Below are positions 12,876-14,860 of a stretch of DNA of 14,860 nucleotides, one piece after another. Source of the stretch: Palsa-892 sp035556215. Lineage in GTDB: Bacteria > Pseudomonadota > Alphaproteobacteria > Rhizobiales > Xanthobacteraceae. Where the stretch lies: assembly GCA_035556215.1 (NCBI GenBank), contig DATMFI010000024.1:1-14860 (forward strand), written 5' to 3'. The stretch's first letter is position 1, and each line of letters starts with the position of its first letter. The notes beneath the pieces were generated by a model, which was not told the DNA's origin, did not search any database, and saw nothing but the letters and a program-made list of their open reading frames with translations. A program made the translations under genes and the position numbers.

Positions 12876-13492
12876 TTGAAGCGCGCCTCCAGCGCATCCA
12901 CGGCGGCCTTGGTCAGCACGAGCTTCGAACGCCGCACGATGTCGTAAACATTGGCGCCCTGCACCGGCAGGACGTCGAAGTGCGGAATGTTACCCGCCGC
13001 CTTCTTGAAATTTGCCTCGACCTCTGCGCCGTCAATGACGAGCGCGTTGGCGATGCCGAGCTTCGCGAGCTGCTCCTTGAGCGCCGCCGTCTTGCCCTTC
13101 TCGATCTTGAGATCGGAGAGGACGACGAGATCGGAGCTCTTGGCCTTGGCCGAGAGCGCATGCTTGAGCGCGAGCGCCCGCACCTTTTTCGGCAGGCCGA
13201 TCTCATGGCTGCGCACGAGCGGGCCGAACGCACGGCCGCCGCCGCGGAACTGCGGCACGCGGGCCGAGCCGTGACGGGCGTTACCGGTGCCCTTCTGGCC
13301 GTACATCTTCTTGCCGGTGCGCCAGATCTCGGCGCGGTTCTTGACCTTGTGCGTGCCGGCGCGGCGCTTGGCGAGCTGCCACACGACACAGCGATGAATG
13401 ATGTCTTCGCGCGGCTCGAGGCCGAAGATCGCGTCCGAAAGCTGGACCGATCCCGAAGCCTTGCCGTCGAGGCTGGTGAGCTTGAGTTCCAT
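12872..13492 (-). CDS. rplD: 50S ribosomal protein L4
   Basis: L4 reaches into the exit tunnel through an extended loop and, in E. coli, represses its own S10 operon at transcription and translation. The 206-residue product has the loop KKMYGQKGTGNARHGSARVP (61-80) followed by QFRGGGRAFGP, then a Rossmann-like globular domain with LVVLSDLKIEKGKT. The ATG overlaps the rplC stop as TAATG, and the stop overlaps rplW by 4 bases. The E. coli S10 leader target is not recognisable in the 108-bp spacer before rpsJ. Confidence 0.97.
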   Translation of the reverse strand: MELKLTSLDGKASGSVQLSDAIFGLEPREDIIHRCVVWQLAKRRAGTHKVKNRAEIWRTGKKMYGQKGTGNARHGSARVPQFRGGGRAFGPLVRSHEIGLPKKVRALALKHALSAKAKSSDLVVLSDLKIEKGKTAALKEQLAKLGIANALVIDGAEVEANFKKAAGNIPHFDVLPVQGANVYDIVRRSKLVLTKAAVDALEARFK

Positions 13493-14292
13493 TATTTCTT
13501 ACCTCCAGCCGGCTTGGCTTTCTTATCGCCTTTAGCACCGGTCTTCGGAGCCGTCGCACCCTTCGACAGGATCGCAGGCGGCGGCAGCGGGCCGCCCGCC
13601 TCGGGGCGCGCGTCACCGGGGTTGAGGAACTTGCCAGGCTTCGGCGCATCCTTCGGCAGCGGGCGCTTCACGGCGTCGCGCACCATGATCCAGCCGCCGT
13701 CGGCGCCCGGAACCGCACCCTCGACCAGCAGCAGGCCGCGCGCCGCATCGGTGCGGACGACCTTGAGGTTGAGCGTGGTGATCGTGCGCGCGCCCATGTG
13801 GCCCGGCATCTTCTTGTTCTTGAAGGTCTTGCCCGGATCCTGGCGGCCGCCGGTCGAACCGATCGAGCGGTGCGAGATCGAGACACCGTGCGAGGCACGC
13901 AGACCGCCGAAGTTCCAGCGCTTCATGCCGCCGGCGAAGCCCTTACCGATCGAGGTGCCAGTGACGTCGACGAACTGGCCGACAACGAAGTGATCGGCGA
14001 GCAATTCGGCGCCGACCGGGATCAAGCCCTCGGCCGGAACGCGGAATTCCGCGAGCTTCATCTTCGGCTCGACCTTGGCGGCGGCAAAGTTGCCGCGCAG
14101 CGCCTTCGAGACGTTCTTGACCTTGCGGCTGCCCGCGCCGAGCTGCAACGCGACGTAGCCGTTTTTTTCCGCCGTGCGGTGCGCGAGCACCTGGCAATTA
14201 TCGATCTTGAGCACAGTCACAGGTACATGCTCGCCGGCGTCTGAAAAGACGCGGGTCATGCCGACCTTCTGTGCGATCACGCCGGAGCGCAT
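13492..14292 (-). CDS. rplC: 50S ribosomal protein L3 with long C-terminal tail
   Basis: L3 starts large-subunit assembly and reaches towards the peptidyl transferase centre. The 266-residue product has VIAQKVGMTRVF (5-16), the central loop GFAGGMKRWNFGGLRASHGV (118-137) and the signature KTFKNKKMPGHMGA (155-168). Q151 aligns with the E. coli glutamine methylated by PrmB. After about residue 206, where the E. coli protein ends, some 60 further residues follow, rich in Pro, Gly, Lys and Ala (for example PKTGAKGDKKAKPAGGKK). C-terminal tails on L3 are known in Rhizobiales; this one seems long. It lies 12 bp after rpsJ. Confidence 0.97.
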   Translation of the reverse strand: MRSGVIAQKVGMTRVFSDAGEHVPVTVLKIDNCQVLAHRTAEKNGYVALQLGAGSRKVKNVSKALRGNFAAAKVEPKMKLAEFRVPAEGLIPVGAELLADHFVVGQFVDVTGTSIGKGFAGGMKRWNFGGLRASHGVSISHRSIGSTGGRQDPGKTFKNKKMPGHMGARTITTLNLKVVRTDAARGLLLVEGAVPGADGGWIMVRDAVKRPLPKDAPKPGKFLNPGDARPEAGGPLPPPAILSKGATAPKTGAKGDKKAKPAGGKK

Positions 14293-14304
14293 GGTTCTCG
14301 TTCC

Positions 14305-14613
14305 TTACAGCTTGATTTCGACGTCAACACCGGCAGCCAGGTCGAGCTTCATCAGCGCGTCCACCGTCTGCGGCGTCGGGTCAACGATATCGAGCAGACG
14401 CTTATGCGTGCGCATTTCGAACTGCTCGCGGCTCTTCTTGTCGATGTGCGGCCCGCGGTTGACCGTGAACTTCTCGATGCGGGTCGGCAGCGGGATCGGC
14501 CCGCGCACCTGCGCGCCCGTACGCTTCGCGGTCGCCACGATTTCCTTCGTGGACGCATCGAGAATGCGATGGTCGAACGCCTTCAGGCGGATTCGAATAT
14601 TCTGGCCGTTCAT
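14305..14613 (-). CDS. rpsJ: 30S ribosomal protein S10 (NusE)
   Basis: S10 is in the head of the small subunit and also acts with NusB, as NusE, in transcription antitermination. The 102-residue product has IRIRLKAFDHRILDASTKEI (6-25), GPIPLPTRIEKFTVNRGPHI (38-57) and REQFEMRTHKRLLDIVDPTP (62-81), all diagnostic. An in-frame upstream start would add 14 residues, but the conserved MNGQNIRIRLKAF sets the ATG at 14613, with a purine-rich AGAGAAGAGA just before it. It opens the S10 block, 108 bp after tuf. Confidence 0.97.
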   Translation of the reverse strand: MNGQNIRIRLKAFDHRILDASTKEIVATAKRTGAQVRGPIPLPTRIEKFTVNRGPHIDKKSREQFEMRTHKRLLDIVDPTPQTVDALMKLDLAAGVDVEIKL

Positions 14614-14634
14614 GTCTCTTCTCTCTGTCCCGTC

Positions 14635-14704
14635 ACGGCCTGCCCGGCCGTCCACGTTCCCTATTTCGCATCAAGTCGCGGGTGCCCCGCCTTGCGGCGG
14701 GGCA
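14635..14704 (-). promoter_or_regulatory. two hairpins in the tuf-rpsJ spacer
   Basis: A perfect 9-bp stem joins 14683-14691 (TGCCCCGCC) to 14696-14704 (GGCGGGGCA) around a 4-base loop. Nearer rpsJ, 14635-14640 (ACGGCC) pair with 14646-14651 (GGCCGT). On the minus strand the strong hairpin starts 17 bases after the tuf stop and has no T tract after it. It is therefore more likely a processing, stability or partial-attenuation element than a terminator. No clear -35/-10 pair is visible in this spacer. Confidence 0.5.
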
Positions 14705-14721
14705 TGACGCGGAACAATTGT

Positions 14722-14860
<139 letters not shown>

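Overview
The window is the C-terminal end of tuf followed by the complete S10-spc-alpha ribosomal protein supercluster. All 28 genes lie on the minus strand, so the reading order runs from high to low coordinates. Gene order, the presence of adk directly after secY, the lack of rpsD, rpmJ and infA, the high GC, and the protein sequences (especially RpoA, S5, L29 and the short adenylate kinase) point to an alphaproteobacterium of the Rhizobiales/Hyphomicrobiales. It looks closest to the Bradyrhizobiaceae/Xanthobacteraceae side of that order; this placement is from memory of family sequences, not from a search.

Layout, in transcription order: tuf 3' end (14722-14860); a 108-bp spacer with two hairpins; the S10 block rpsJ-rplC-rplD-rplW-rplB-rpsS-rplV-rpsC-rplP-rpmC-rpsQ (14613-9324); the spc block rplN-rplX-rplE-rpsN-rpsH-rplF-rplR-rpsE-rpmD-rplO-secY-adk (9260-3028); a 199-bp spacer with a good sigma-70-type promoter and leader structures; and the alpha block rpsM-rpsK-rpoA-rplQ (2828-410). 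An intrinsic terminator at 346-387 closes the cluster. Most junctions are 4-37 bp or overlap (TAATG, TGATG, ATGA), so translation is probably coupled through long stretches. Together these genes supply about half of the ribosomal proteins, the RNA polymerase alpha subunit, the SecY translocon pore and adenylate kinase. All coding genes appear intact, apart from tuf, which the window edge cuts.

The least ordinary part is the stretch beyond the operon terminator (1-254). It has no convincing gene. It contains five consecutive, non-overlapping inverted repeats tiled between 3 and 219, and immediately before them on the minus strand a TTGACT-N16-TATATT promoter-like sequence whose expected start point falls at the edge of the first helix. 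In two helices an imperfect pair is a G-U wobble only in the minus-strand RNA. I read this as a candidate structured small RNA or structured leader that I cannot identify; an intergenic palindromic repeat is the main alternative. Secondary points of interest are the leader of the alpha block (2829-3025) and the tandem hairpins between rpsK and rpoA (1954-2001). I see no mobile elements, CRISPR arrays, tRNA or rRNA genes.
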